Shown in pieces: positions 16,748 through 25,949 of a stretch of DNA of 64,000 nucleotides. Origin of the DNA: Enterobacter ludwigii. GTDB taxonomy: Bacteria > Pseudomonadota > Gammaproteobacteria > Enterobacterales > Enterobacteriaceae. The notes under the pieces were generated by a model. The model did no database searches. It was not told the origin of the DNA and saw only the letters and a list, made by a program, of their open reading frames with translations. The DNA is taken from the NCBI GenBank assembly GCA_900068845.1, contig CEFQ01000010.1:88060-152059 (forward strand), given 5' to 3'. Position 1 is the stretch's first letter, and every line of letters starts with the position of its first letter. A program made the translations under genes and the position numbers.

Positions 16748-17839
16748 ATGCAATCATTCATGACACCCACCGAAGCCTTTAGCGCCTTAACCGTCGACGC
16801 CAGTAACCGCGGCGTTTTGGCAGCGGCGGCCACCGGGCTCAGCGGCTTTATCACTGACAAAGGCGGCGATGTTGACCGTATCTTTGGCATTAGTGGCATC
16901 AACGCCGAACTGCTGGCAAGCCCCACGCTGAGTCTGGGTTTGGTGAACTACTGTCGCGTGATGGAAGAAGCGGCGCGCCATTCCGGTTTTGATAACTTCG
17001 GTTTGCATTACGGCAAGCAGTTCAAACCGCAGTCATTAGGCTTGATTGGGTATATCGGGCTCTGTTCGCCCACGCTGGAGCAGGCGCTGCACAACGTGGT
17101 GAATGCGTTTCCATGGCATCAGCACGATACGCTGACGCGGCTGGTGGATAAAGGCGAGTGCTGGCGGCTCGATTATCAGGTGCGCCACGGTGCGATTCTC
17201 TCACGACGTCAGGATGCTGAGCTGACGCTCGGCATGTTCCTCAACCTGATCCGCCATGTTGCTGGCAAGCACTGGGCGCCGCGCGAAGTGCATTTTGAAC
17301 ACCCGCGCCCGGAGCAGTGGCACGAGCACTGCAAAGTCTTTGATGCGCCAGTGTGGTTCGATCAACCCTTCAATTCATTACTGATCCCAAAACGCGATCT
17401 GCTGCGCACGATGCCAGAACAGGATCCGATGTTGCTGATGGTGATGCAGGATGCCATTCGCCGTCTCAACAGTTGTGCCAGCCTGCAAAGCGTGGTGGAA
17501 CAGGCGCGTTCGCAGGTCAATCTGTCGCTAATGCAAGGCGAGCCGGTGCTGGAGGAGATTGCCGATAAAATGGGGCTGTCGAGCTGGTCGCTGCAACGGC
17601 GGCTGCGTGAAGAGGGCATCAGTTTCACGGCGCTGGTCGACAAGGTGCGCTGCGAGATGGCGACTCACTATTTGCAACAAAAGCAGCTGCCGATCTCAGA
17701 ATTGGCGCTGCTGCTCGGCTATTCCGAAGTCAGCGCCTTTTCTCGCGCGTTCCGTCGCTGGTTTGGTATTAGCCCGCGCCAGTGGCGTCAGGATGGATCG
17801 GCGTCGCCGGGGCAAAACCGAACCACGCTGGCTGGCTAG
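16748..17839 (+). CDS. AraC family regulator with arabinose-binding-like N-terminal domain (OruR/ArgR type)
   Basis: 363 residues. The N-terminal ~220 residues resemble the PF12625 domain of OruR-type AraC proteins (GLVNYCRVMEEAARHSG..FGLHYG). The C-terminal ~95 residues hold the double helix-turn-helix, with the second signature LALLLGYSEVSAFSRAFRRW. These regulators usually activate uptake and breakdown of amino acids or amines. Downstream of the permease/kinase pair, it is the likely regulator of that pair. Its 3' end overlaps the convergent lipoprotein gene by 71 bp. Confidence 0.85.
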   Translation: MQSFMTPTEAFSALTVDASNRGVLAAAATGLSGFITDKGGDVDRIFGISGINAELLASPTLSLGLVNYCRVMEEAARHSGFDNFGLHYGKQFKPQSLGLIGYIGLCSPTLEQALHNVVNAFPWHQHDTLTRLVDKGECWRLDYQVRHGAILSRRQDAELTLGMFLNLIRHVAGKHWAPREVHFEHPRPEQWHEHCKVFDAPVWFDQPFNSLLIPKRDLLRTMPEQDPMLLMVMQDAIRRLNSCASLQSVVEQARSQVNLSLMQGEPVLEEIADKMGLSSWSLQRRLREEGISFTALVDKVRCEMATHYLQQKQLPISELALLLGYSEVSAFSRAFRRWFGISPRQWRQDGSASPGQNRTTLAG

Positions 17840-18188
17840 TATCCGGCGGCGGCGGCAAATCTTTGTTTTGACCAATCAATTGCCAGGCGCGCAGGCACAG
17901 CGTTTCATCGCCTTGCGTCTGCGTCACCGCGTAGCGCCCGCTGCTTTGCCATTCGAGTCGCACCAGACATTGCTGACCCGCATAACGCCGGGCATCACGG
18001 AAATGCTGGTTGAGCTGATGCTGCATTTCATCAGCCCATTTACACGATGCGCTACCCGGCGCGCGCTGCGGCTGACAGAGATTGGCGATGCTATCCTGTT
18101 GCTTTGGCTGAGGATGCTGGCAAGCGCTGAGCGCGAAAGCAATCATTAACCCGCCCAATAATCCCGTCATTCGATTAATTAAATTCAT
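17769..18188 (-). CDS. Lipoprotein consisting of a TolA C-terminal domain, 139 aa
   Basis: A lipoprotein signal ending LSAC (lipid-modified C23) is followed by about 15 linker residues and a domain that aligns in pattern with TolA domain III: CKWADEMQHQLNQHF, DARRYAGQQCLVRLEW, DETLCLRAWQLIG, and a PPPPD stretch. In TolA this domain binds TolB, phage g3p and colicins; here it lacks the TolA membrane anchor and long helix. The start is the ATG at 18188; the open frame runs upstream without a signal peptide. It is divergent from the CsgG-like trio and overlaps the AraC gene end. Confidence 0.78.
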   Translation of the reverse strand: MNLINRMTGLLGGLMIAFALSACQHPQPKQQDSIANLCQPQRAPGSASCKWADEMQHQLNQHFRDARRYAGQQCLVRLEWQSSGRYAVTQTQGDETLCLRAWQLIGQNKDLPPPPDTSQPAWFGFAPATPIHPDATGAG

Positions 18189-18227
18189 TAATATGCCTGT
18201 CTTTTCACTAAAGTTCCTCTCCCTCAA

Positions 18228-18285
18228 TGCCGACAGTCTACAGACCGATTTAATCAATGCTATGGCATTACTCTGACTGTCGGCA
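18228..18285. promoter_or_regulatory. 11 bp inverted repeat in the divergent lipoprotein promoter
   Basis: TGCCGACAGTC (18228-18238) and its exact inverse GACTGTCGGCA (18275-18285) flank 36 bp. Inside lies a second palindrome, AATGCTATGGCATT (18256-18269). The structure sits between the TolA-domain lipoprotein (minus) and the CsgG-like operon (plus) and could be an operator for both. Confidence 0.5.
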
Positions 18286-18342
18286 GAACCAGAATTTGCC
18301 GCCACTTCGCGGCTTTATCTCCTTTTGATTCATGGATTAGAA

Positions 18343-19020
18343 ATGCAGAAAAAATATGCCCTTGCGGCACTCTCCTTGTTAAGCGTTTCGGTGCTCAGCG
18401 GTTGCGCCACCGAATCGTCACGTGCCATTGAAGCGCCACAAGTACGCGCGGCCAGCCAGCCCGCGTACCAAGGCGTACGCAGCCCGATTGCGGTCGGCCA
18501 GTTTGATAACCGCTCGTCGTACATGAACGGCATCTTCTCCGACGGCGTTGATCGTCTTGGCAATCAGTCGAAAACCATTTTGGTCACCCATCTGCAGCAG
18601 ACCAACCGCTTCAACGTGCTGGATCGCAGCAACCTGAAAGAGTTGCAGCAGGAAGCGGGCTTCAAGAAGAGCCAGCAGAACATTAAAGGCGCCACCTACA
18701 TCATCACCGGCGATATCACCGAATTTGGCCGTAAAGAAGTGGGCGATCAGCAGCTGTGGGGCATTTTGGGACGCGGTAAGAACCAAATCGCCTACGCCAA
18801 AGTGAACCTGAATGTGGTTGATGTTACCACCTCAGAAGTGGTGTACAGCGCGCAGGGCGCGGGCGAATTCAAGCTGTCGGCGCGTGAGGTTATCGGTTTT
18901 GGCGGTACGGCCAGCTATGACTCGACGCTGAATGGCAAAGTGATGGATCTGGCGATCCGTGAAGCGGTGGATCACTTAGTCGATGGTATTAACAGCGGCG
19001 CATGGCGTCCGGCGAAATAA
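18343..19020 (+). CDS. CsgG/HfaB family lipoprotein, 225 aa
   Basis: A lipoprotein with signal LLSVSVLSGC (C21) and a CsgG domain: SPIAVGQFDNRS, LVTHLQQTNRFNVLDRSNL, GATYIITGDITEFGRK, and a Gly-rich FGGTASYDS strand. CsgG of the curli system forms an outer-membrane pore, but no curli genes are here. The start is the ATG at 18343; an upstream TTG at 18325 is less likely because it would move the signal away from the N-terminus. It is the first of three lipoprotein genes of a CsgG/DUF4810/DUF799 set that also occurs in Neisseria (next to GNA1162). Function is not established. Confidence 0.85.
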   Translation: MQKKYALAALSLLSVSVLSGCATESSRAIEAPQVRAASQPAYQGVRSPIAVGQFDNRSSYMNGIFSDGVDRLGNQSKTILVTHLQQTNRFNVLDRSNLKELQQEAGFKKSQQNIKGATYIITGDITEFGRKEVGDQQLWGILGRGKNQIAYAKVNLNVVDVTTSEVVYSAQGAGEFKLSAREVIGFGGTASYDSTLNGKVMDLAIREAVDHLVDGINSGAWRPAK

Positions 19021-19031
19021 GGATATTGAGC

Positions 19032-19391
19032 ATGAAATTGTTGCAACTGAGTGCGGCGCTGATCGCCGCCGGCGTGCTAGCGGGCTGCGCACCGAAAGGG
19101 CCGGAGCCCATCTACTACTGGGGCGATTATCAGCAGCAGATCTACAGCTACTACAAAAATGACAGCGATCCGCAAAAGCAGATTGAGGCACTGAATCTGG
19201 ATATCGAAAAAGCCAAAGCGGTTAACAAGCCAGTGGCGCCAGGCCTGCACGCGCAATTGGGGCTGTTATATGCGAAAAACGGTGATACCGATAAAGCCTT
19301 CGGCCAGTTTGCCACCGAGAAACAGCTGTTCCCGGAATCGGCCCCGTACATGGACTTTCTGATGAAGAAAAAACAAGGAGTTGCCCAGTGA
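19032..19391 (+). CDS. DUF4810 lipoprotein, 119 aa
   Basis: The lipobox VLAGC (C19) is followed by APKGPEPIYYWGDYQQQIYSYY, typical of DUF4810, and a short TPR-like region (HAQLGLLYAKNGDTDKAFGQF). It begins 11 bp after the CsgG-like gene and overlaps the next gene by 4 bp (GTGA). Probably an outer-membrane partner of the CsgG-like protein. Confidence 0.88.
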   Translation: MKLLQLSAALIAAGVLAGCAPKGPEPIYYWGDYQQQIYSYYKNDSDPQKQIEALNLDIEKAKAVNKPVAPGLHAQLGLLYAKNGDTDKAFGQFATEKQLFPESAPYMDFLMKKKQGVAQ

Positions 19392-20041
19392 AAAAAATCA
19401 TTGCTGCTTGTGGTGTGCTTGCCGCACTGCTGCTGACCGGTTGTGCGCACAAAAAGCCGTATGACTACAGCGCCTTCCGCGCCAGCAAACCGGCATCTAT
19501 TCTGGTGCTACCGGCGGATAACCGTGCGCCCGATGTGAATGCGGCCAACAGCTTCACCTCTTTGGTGACGCGTCCACTGGCCGAAGCAGGCTATTACGTG
19601 TTCCCGGTGGCGGTGGTGGATGAAACCTTCCAGCAGAACGGATTGACCAATGGCCATGAAATCCAGGCCGTTAGCCCGCAGCGCCTGCACGATATTTTCC
19701 ACGCCGACAGCGCGCTGTACATTTCTGTTACCGATTACGGCAGCAGTTATCAGGTCATTCAGAGCGTGACCAAGGTGTCGGCAACGGCACGCCTGGTGGA
19801 TTTGCGCAGCGGTAAAGAGCTGTGGCAGGGGATTGCCACCGCCAGCGACGCGGAAGACGGCAACAACAATAACGGCGGCATTATCGGCATGTTGGTCTCC
19901 GCTGCGATTAAGCAGATTTCCAGCAATGTGTCGGATAAGGCGCACACCATCGCCGGTGTCACCAGCGCCCGTTTGTTAGCGCAAAACGAGCAGGGCGGTT
20001 TGCTGGTCGGCCCGCGTTATAAGTTGGCGAGCGCCCGGTAA
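19388..20041 (+). CDS. DUF799 (GNA1162-like) lipoprotein, 217 aa
   Basis: Lipobox LLTGC (C19), then a DUF799 domain beginning ASILVLPADNRAPDVNA, with DSALYISVTDYG and ATARLVDLRSGKELW strands. The meningococcal homologue GNA1162 is a surface lipoprotein related in fold to CsgG/TolB-like domains. The start is a GTG overlapping the stop of the DUF4810 gene (GTGA), so the pair is translationally coupled. Third and last gene of the trio. Confidence 0.88.
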   Translation: MKKIIAACGVLAALLLTGCAHKKPYDYSAFRASKPASILVLPADNRAPDVNAANSFTSLVTRPLAEAGYYVFPVAVVDETFQQNGLTNGHEIQAVSPQRLHDIFHADSALYISVTDYGSSYQVIQSVTKVSATARLVDLRSGKELWQGIATASDAEDGNNNNGGIIGMLVSAAIKQISSNVSDKAHTIAGVTSARLLAQNEQGGLLVGPRYKLASAR

Positions 20042-20057
20042 AAAAACGCAGTTAATC

Positions 20058-20128
20058 GTAGCGGCGCGATTTATCGCGCTTTTTCAGACGTGATCCGCTG
20101 CATGTAGCGCGATAAATCGCGCCGCTAC
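20058..20128. repeat. Perfect 23 bp inverted repeat, bidirectional terminator candidate
   Basis: GTAGCGGCGCGATTTATCGC-GCT (20058-20080) and its exact inverse (20106-20128) are separated by 25 bp. The arms match the core of the 170 bp repeats. It lies between the convergent DUF799 and sbcC genes, where it could end both transcripts. Confidence 0.75.
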
Positions 20129-20149
20129 GTATATTGTGCATTCTTAGGT

Positions 20150-23100
20150 TTACTCGCCCGGCAACTCCAGCTTGCTGTAGCCTAATCCATTCATCTTACG
20201 CACCCGGATCTGTACCGGAATACGCTCTTTCATCGCTTCCACATGACTGATCACGCCAATGGTTTTGCCGCTGGCGTTCAGGGCGTCGAGCGCATCCAAG
20301 GCGGTATCCAGCGTCTCGGCATCCAGCGTGCCGAAGCCTTCGTCGAGGAATAATGATTCGATGCGCGTTTTATGGCTGACTAAATCCGACAGCGCTAACG
20401 CCAGCGCCAGGCTGACAAGGAAGCTCTCACCGCCCGACAGCGTACGGGTGTCGCGCGTGGCATCCGCCTGCCAGGTATCAACCACTTCCAGTTCCAGCTC
20501 TTCACTGACGCGGCGTTGCAGCAGGTAGCGACCGTGCAGACGATCGAGCTGACGGTTCGCCAGCCACACCAGATGATCGAGCGTCAGGCCTTGCGCGAAG
20601 CGGCGGAATTTATCGCCTTTGGCCGAGCCAACCAGATCGTTCAGGCGGCTCAACTGCGCCAGCTCCACTTCATCAGTAGCGATTTGCGTCAGCAACGACT
20701 GCTGCTGTTGACGCCGTTGCGCATCGCTGTGCAACTGCTGCTGTGCCTCGCCCTGTTGACGCGCATTGTCACGCAGGGTCACGCGTAGCTGTTCCAGCTG
20801 GTGCTGGATGTGGGCGGCGACTTCATCACTGAGATCCGCCGGGCGCTGCTGCTGATGCATTATGCCGCGCTGCGTAAGCTGTTCACTCAGGGTAAGTTGC
20901 TGCTGGCGCTGTTGATCGAGCGTCTGCAACTGCTGGCGGAGTTGCTGCACCTCGCGCTCATCGAGCAGGGCGGCGCGCAGTGCTGTTTCATCAGCAAAAT
21001 CACTTTGCTGCAGCGCGACAAGGAAGGCATTTTCTGCGGCAGCGACGCGTTCACTCAACGTGTGTTGCTGCGCAGCAATTTGCTCACATTGCCCATTCAG
21101 GCTGTGCAGCAAGCTTTGTGCCTGTTGCCACTGCTCTAATTGTTGCGCCAGCGCCTGTTCACACTGCTGTAGCGCGGCGTGTTGCTGTTGACGTGCTTCC
21201 GCCACCCGACGATCGCCAAACAACTGCCGACGCTGTTGCTGCTGCTGTTGATGCTGCTGTTGCAGAGCGTTGAGCGAGTGCTGCAGCTCATCAAGCCGCT
21301 GCTGTTCACGCGCTAAATTCTGCTGCAAGCTGCTGCGTTCACTCTCTGCTTTTGCCAGCTGTGGCTGCAACTCGCTGTATAAACGCTCATTTTCCTGCCA
21401 TGAAGTCCAACGCTGCTGCAGCGCGTTGATCCAGCCTTCCCGCGCTGCCGCTTGTGGCAGGCTGAGCTGATGCTGCGACAATTGTTGTTCCAGCTGCTGC
21501 GCCAGTTGCTGCATGGCGCTGCGTTCAGTGGCTTCGCGTTGGATGATTTCATCCAGCGTCTGCTGCGTACTGATGATCTGCTGCTGCGCCAGCTGCTGCT
21601 GATTTTGATGCTGTTGCCACCGTTGCTGCTGTTGCAGATGGGCGTCTTTTGCCTGCTGCACCGCACGTGCGGCGTTTTCCCGCACCTGTAGCTGCTGCTG
21701 CTGTGTCTGTTCCTGCGCATCCTGCTGTTGCTGCCACTGCGCAAAGTCATCCTGTTGCTCCAGTGTGCAGGTAAGTGCCAGCTCACCGCACAGCGCTTGC
21801 CACTGGGTGTTCACCGTTGTGAGCTGCTGGTCGTATTCGCTGATTTCCTGCTGCAGCGCCTGCTGCTGTTGCAGCGACAATTTCTGCTGCTCGCCTTTGG
21901 CGGTGCCGGACTCTTTCAGCTGCGCCACGCGCGTTTCCAGCTCGACCAGACGCTGCTGATTGGCGCCTGGCTCAAGCTGCTGATATTGCGCGATAGCCGG
22001 ATGCTGGCACGAGCCGCACAGCGGGCAGGGCTGATCCGGCTGCAGTTTCGCGCGCTCATCAGCCAGCTGGGCGATGGTGCGCTCCAGCTCACAGATTTTG
22101 CGCACATCAAGCAGCGCCTGATGTTCCCGCTTGTAGGCTTCGCGCAGTACCTGCAACGCTTGTTCAGCTTCCTGATGTTGCTGCTGCAACTGCGCCAGTT
22201 TCTGCTGACGCTGCACCCGCTGCGGTTGTAGCGAGCGCCACTGCGCGGCGAGCAGGCTGAGCTGCTGCCGCGCAGCACGCTGCGCTTGATGTTGCGTCAA
22301 GGCGGCACGCAGCTGTGGACTGGCGACTTCAGACTCAAGCGAAGTCAGTGCTTGCTCCGCTTGCAGCCGCTGCTGCGCGGCCTGCGCTTCGGCTTGCTGC
22401 AAGGGTTGCGCCGCCTGTTCACGCTGGGTCTGCGCCTGTTGATGCTGCTCCAGTTGGTTGCGCTGCTGCTGTTGCTGCGCAATCAACTGTTTTAGCGTCT
22501 GTTCGCGTTCATCCAGTCGGGCGATCTCCGCCTGCCAGCGGGTCAGTTCAGCGCCCCAATGGGCCACTGCAGCTTCTCGGGAGCGGAATTCCTGCTGCTG
22601 CGCCAGCTGCTGTTGTAAATGTTCACTTACCTGCTGTTGCTTGCTGAGCGCGATTTGGCTGGTTTGCAGCGCCTGTTGCTGCTGCACATGCAGCCGCTGT
22701 TGCTCATCCAACTGCTGTGACAGGGTGGTGATGCGTTGATCGAGCGGGATAACCTGCTCGGTCAGCAGCGTTTCTAGCTGCTGCTGTTGCTGTAACGCCT
22801 GCTCGCGTGCCTGCTGCGCTGCCTGATAGTGGCTTTCGTGCTGTTGCAGCGCGCTTTTGGCCTGCTGCTGTTGCGCCTGTCGCTGCTGTGATTGCTGTTC
22901 CAGCGTGCGACGATCGCTTTGCAACTGTTCGCGCTGTTGTAGCTTCTCACGCAGTTTTTCTGCCGGTTCGGCCCGCGCCAGCCGCTGACGATCGCCATCG
23001 GCCTGCTGCCAGGCCTGTTGCGCGGCAAGCAGCGTCTGTTCCGCCTGCTGCTGTTCCTGCGTCAGCTGCTGTTGCTGCATCAGCCATTGTTGCTGATGTT

Positions 23101-23827
23101 GCGCCAGCGTTAGCTGTTCGCTGAGGGCTTTCTCCTGCACACTCAGATCCGCCAACTGCTGCGTCAGTTCTGCGCGGCGCGCTTCATCGAGCAGCGACAT
23201 GCCGCCGGCGCGGGCGCGCAGCGTCTCCAGCTCGCCACGCGCGGTGCGCCAGCGCTCGTAAATCTGCACCGAGATTTGTCCGTAAATTTCGGTGCCGGTT
23301 AGCTCTTCCAGCAGCTCGGCGCGTTCGCCGGGTTTGGCATTCAGAAAGGCGGCAAACTGGCCCTGCGACAGCATCATCGAGCGGGTAAAGCGGGCGAAGT
23401 CGAGTCCCGACAGGGTTTCAATTGCTTTCAGTTTGTCGCCGACTTTATCGGCGATGATTTGATTATCGGCGACGCGTGCCAGCTCGACGCGCGGCGCCTG
23501 CAGTTTGCCGTCGGCCAGGCCGCGCGCGCGGTTCTGGCTCCAAAAGGCGCGCCAGGCTTCGCCTTTGATCTCAAACTCCACTTCGGCCAGACACTCGGCG
23601 GTGTCGCGCGTGATTAGCTCATTCTGCGTTTGCGACAGCGTGCCGAGGCGCGGCGTCTGGTGATAGAGCGCCAGACAAATGGCATCAAGCAAAGTGGTTT
23701 TGCCCGCGCCGGTGGCGCCGGTAATGGCAAATAATCCATTGCTGGCAAAAGGCTCACGGCGGAAATCGATAAACCATTCGCCGCGCAGTGCATTGAGGTT
23801 TTTAAAGCGTAGCGTCAAAATTTTCAT
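20150..23827 (-). CDS. sbcC: Exonuclease subunit SbcC
   Basis: ATPase subunit of the SbcCD nuclease, which cuts hairpins and protein-blocked DNA ends. The N-terminal lobe has Walker [14 protein letters not shown]; the C-terminal lobe has TLSGGESFL and [12 protein letters not shown] zinc hook, CPLCG, is near residue 600. At 1225 residues it is longer than the 1048 of E. coli SbcC; the extra length is in coiled-coil arms exceptionally rich in glutamine. The ATG overlaps the sbcD stop (ATGA). Confidence 0.96.
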   Translation of the reverse strand: MKILTLRFKNLNALRGEWFIDFRREPFASNGLFAITGATGAGKTTLLDAICLALYHQTPRLGTLSQTQNELITRDTAECLAEVEFEIKGEAWRAFWSQNRARGLADGKLQAPRVELARVADNQIIADKVGDKLKAIETLSGLDFARFTRSMMLSQGQFAAFLNAKPGERAELLEELTGTEIYGQISVQIYERWRTARGELETLRARAGGMSLLDEARRAELTQQLADLSVQEKALSEQLTLAQHQQQWLMQQQQLTQEQQQAEQTLLAAQQAWQQADGDRQRLARAEPAEKLREKLQQREQLQSDRRTLEQQSQQRQAQQQQAKSALQQHESHYQAAQQAREQALQQQQQLETLLTEQVIPLDQRITTLSQQLDEQQRLHVQQQQALQTSQIALSKQQQVSEHLQQQLAQQQEFRSREAAVAHWGAELTRWQAEIARLDEREQTLKQLIAQQQQQRNQLEQHQQAQTQREQAAQPLQQAEAQAAQQRLQAEQALTSLESEVASPQLRAALTQHQAQRAARQQLSLLAAQWRSLQPQRVQRQQKLAQLQQQHQEAEQALQVLREAYKREHQALLDVRKICELERTIAQLADERAKLQPDQPCPLCGSCQHPAIAQYQQLEPGANQQRLVELETRVAQLKESGTAKGEQQKLSLQQQQALQQEISEYDQQLTTVNTQWQALCGELALTCTLEQQDDFAQWQQQQDAQEQTQQQQLQVRENAARAVQQAKDAHLQQQQRWQQHQNQQQLAQQQIISTQQTLDEIIQREATERSAMQQLAQQLEQQLSQHQLSLPQAAAREGWINALQQRWTSWQENERLYSELQPQLAKAESERSSLQQNLAREQQRLDELQHSLNALQQQHQQQQQQRRQLFGDRRVAEARQQQHAALQQCEQALAQQLEQWQQAQSLLHSLNGQCEQIAAQQHTLSERVAAAENAFLVALQQSDFADETALRAALLDEREVQQLRQQLQTLDQQRQQQLTLSEQLTQRGIMHQQQRPADLSDEVAAHIQHQLEQLRVTLRDNARQQGEAQQQLHSDAQRRQQQQSLLTQIATDEVELAQLSRLNDLVGSAKGDKFRRFAQGLTLDHLVWLANRQLDRLHGRYLLQRRVSEELELEVVDTWQADATRDTRTLSGGESFLVSLALALALSDLVSHKTRIESLFLDEGFGTLDAETLDTALDALDALNASGKTIGVISHVEAMKERIPVQIRVRKMNGLGYSKLELPGE

Positions 23828-25041
23828 GCAGATGGATTCTCCAGCGCCGCGAGGGTGGTGCGGAACAGCTGCGTGAGTTGCTCGGCCTGCTCTGCATCCA
23901 GCTGATCTTCCTGCGCCAGGCGGCGGGCAAAGACCTCTTCCACTTTTAATTCGCTCAGGGTTTCGTTCTCCAGCCGTTCCAGGCTGCGCTGCCGCTGCTC
24001 CCGGCTGCGGCGCACCAGCAGTACTTCAACCGGCAGTTTTTCGGTCAGTGCTTCAATACGGCGTTGCAGATCGCTGAGATATTCCTGCGTGGTGATCTCA
24101 ATATCCAGCCACGTGGGCAGTTCGCTGGCGCTTTCGCGGAACTGCGCCAGCTGATGTTCGATCTCCGCCATTGAGCCTTTCAGCATCTGCATCGGCTGGA
24201 AGTGCGGAATGGTCAGCGGCGTGACCGTCTCCAGCGTGGTGCTGAACGTCAGCAAGAAGACGCTTTTCTCACGGCCGAGTTCATCAAAACTGAGCGGAAT
24301 CGGCGAGCCGCTATAGCGAATATGCTCGCTGTTGGCGATGCGCTGCGCGCGATGGATGTGACCGAGCGCGATGTAATCCGCGGGTGGAAACGCCTGCGCC
24401 GGAAACGCATCCAGCGTGCCGATATAGATGTCGCGCACCGAATCGCTTTTTGTCACGCCGACAGTGGTGAGATGGCCGGTGGCGATGATCGGCAGCGTGC
24501 TGTCCAGCGCCTCGCGCTGCGCCAGCGCGGCAGCAAAGCAGTGCTGATAATGCTGCGCGATCGCTTCCAGCAGCGAAATCTGCTTCTCGCGCCCCGATTG
24601 TCCGGCCTGACTGCGCAGAATATCGCGTGGACGCAGATAAGGAATGGCGCACAGCAGCGCACCCGGCGCGCCATCGCGCTGCGTGAGCGTTAACACCTGC
24701 TGTTCGCCTTGTGGTGTGGCGCTGGTGATCACCTGGGTATTCAGGCAGGCCAGCAGCTCGCGCGATTCATTCAGCGTCGCCACCGAATCGTGATTGCCCG
24801 CCAGCACCACCAGTTGACAGCCGCTCGGCTGCAGCGCCACCACAAAACGGTTAAACATTTCGCGCGCGTAGCTCGGTGGCGAGCCGGTATCAAACAGATC
24901 GCCCGCGACGATGAGCGCATCCACCTGATGCTGCACAATCTGATCCAGCAACCAGTCAAGAAACGCCTGGTGTTCCCGGGCGCGACTTTTGCTGTAAAAG
25001 AACTGGCCGAGATGCCAGTCAGCGGTGTGAATGATGCGCAT
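23824..25041 (-). CDS. sbcD: Exonuclease subunit SbcD
   Basis: The Mre11-type nuclease partner of SbcC, 405 residues. Metal-binding motifs are in order: HTADWHLG (residues 5-12), [15 protein letters not shown], and later ALGHIHRAQ. It is first in the sbcDC operon, divergent from phoB. Confidence 0.97.
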   Translation of the reverse strand: MRIIHTADWHLGQFFYSKSRAREHQAFLDWLLDQIVQHQVDALIVAGDLFDTGSPPSYAREMFNRFVVALQPSGCQLVVLAGNHDSVATLNESRELLACLNTQVITSATPQGEQQVLTLTQRDGAPGALLCAIPYLRPRDILRSQAGQSGREKQISLLEAIAQHYQHCFAAALAQREALDSTLPIIATGHLTTVGVTKSDSVRDIYIGTLDAFPAQAFPPADYIALGHIHRAQRIANSEHIRYSGSPIPLSFDELGREKSVFLLTFSTTLETVTPLTIPHFQPMQMLKGSMAEIEHQLAQFRESASELPTWLDIEITTQEYLSDLQRRIEALTEKLPVEVLLVRRSREQRQRSLERLENETLSELKVEEVFARRLAQEDQLDAEQAEQLTQLFRTTLAALENPSA

Positions 25042-25158
25042 GTTTGCTCCGTGCTGAGTTTAGCGAAGGCGAATTATAACCACTTAAGATCACAAAGAAA
25101 AAAAGCAGATTTTTATTGTGACATTTCCGTTTTTTATCTATCTATCTTAAGGCAGTGT

Positions 25159-25193
25159 TTTTCATAAAAGTGTCACAAAACTGACGCATAATG
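25159..25193 (+). promoter_or_regulatory. Pho box of the phoB promoter
   Basis: GTGTCACAAAACTGACGCA (25170-25188) matches the E. coli phoB box CTGTCATAAATCTGACGCA closely, preceded by a further TTTTCATAAAA half and followed by a CATAAT -10 element (25187-25192). PhoB would activate its own operon here under phosphate limitation. Confidence 0.92.
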
Positions 25194-25239
25194 ACGCCGC
25201 AAATCCCAGTGACACGGTGTCACACTAGCAGGAGTTACA

Positions 25240-25929
25240 ATGGCTAAGCGCATTTTGGTTGTGGAAGACGAAGCTCCCATCCGTGAAATGTTATGTTTCG
25301 TGCTGGAACAGAATGATTACCAGCCTATTGAGGCGGAAGATTATGACAGCGCGATTGGTAAGCTGATCGAACCCTGGCCTGATTTAATTCTGCTGGACTG
25401 GATGTTGCCCGGCGGCAGCGGTATCCAGTTTATTAAGCATTTGAAGCGTGAAGCCATGACGCGCGACATTCCGGTGATGATGCTGACGGCGCGCGGTGAA
25501 GAAGAAGATCGCGTGCGCGGTCTGGAAGTGGGGGCGGATGACTATATTACCAAGCCGTTTTCGCCAAAAGAGCTGATGGCGCGTATCAAAGCGGTGATGC
25601 GCCGTATTTCGCCGATGGCGGTGGAAGAGGTGATTGAGATGCAGGGGCTGAGCCTCGATCCGTCATCGCACCGCGTGATGTCGGAAACCACGCCGCTGGA
25701 GATGGGACCGACCGAATACAAACTGCTGCACTTCTTTATGACGCATCCGGAACGCGTTTACAGCCGCGAACAGCTGCTGAACCACGTGTGGGGCACCAAT
25801 GTGTATGTCGAAGATCGCACCGTCGATGTGCATATTCGCCGTTTACGTAAAGCGCTGGAACTGACCGGCCACGATCGCATGGTTCAAACCGTTCGCGGAA
25901 CAGGGTATCGTTTCTCAGCCCGCTACTAA
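25240..25929 (+). CDS. phoB: Phosphate regulon response regulator PhoB
   Basis: 229 residues, as in E. coli. The receiver domain has acidic residues EDE near 10 and the phosphorylated Asp in [10 protein letters not shown] (about 53). The C-terminal OmpR-type winged helix (about 130-229) includes [12 protein letters not shown] and [15 protein letters not shown] Pho box precedes it, and phoR begins 20 bp downstream. Confidence 0.98.
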   Translation: MAKRILVVEDEAPIREMLCFVLEQNDYQPIEAEDYDSAIGKLIEPWPDLILLDWMLPGGSGIQFIKHLKREAMTRDIPVMMLTARGEEEDRVRGLEVGADDYITKPFSPKELMARIKAVMRRISPMAVEEVIEMQGLSLDPSSHRVMSETTPLEMGPTEYKLLHFFMTHPERVYSREQLLNHVWGTNVYVEDRTVDVHIRRLRKALELTGHDRMVQTVRGTGYRFSARY

Positions 25930-25949
25930 ACGTAAACGGAGTTTTTACC

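Noticed and set aside
20259-23124. Many plus-strand open frames opposite sbcC
   Set aside because: They are antisense products of the CAG/CTG-rich coiled-coil codons, low in complexity and without ribosome sites or homology.
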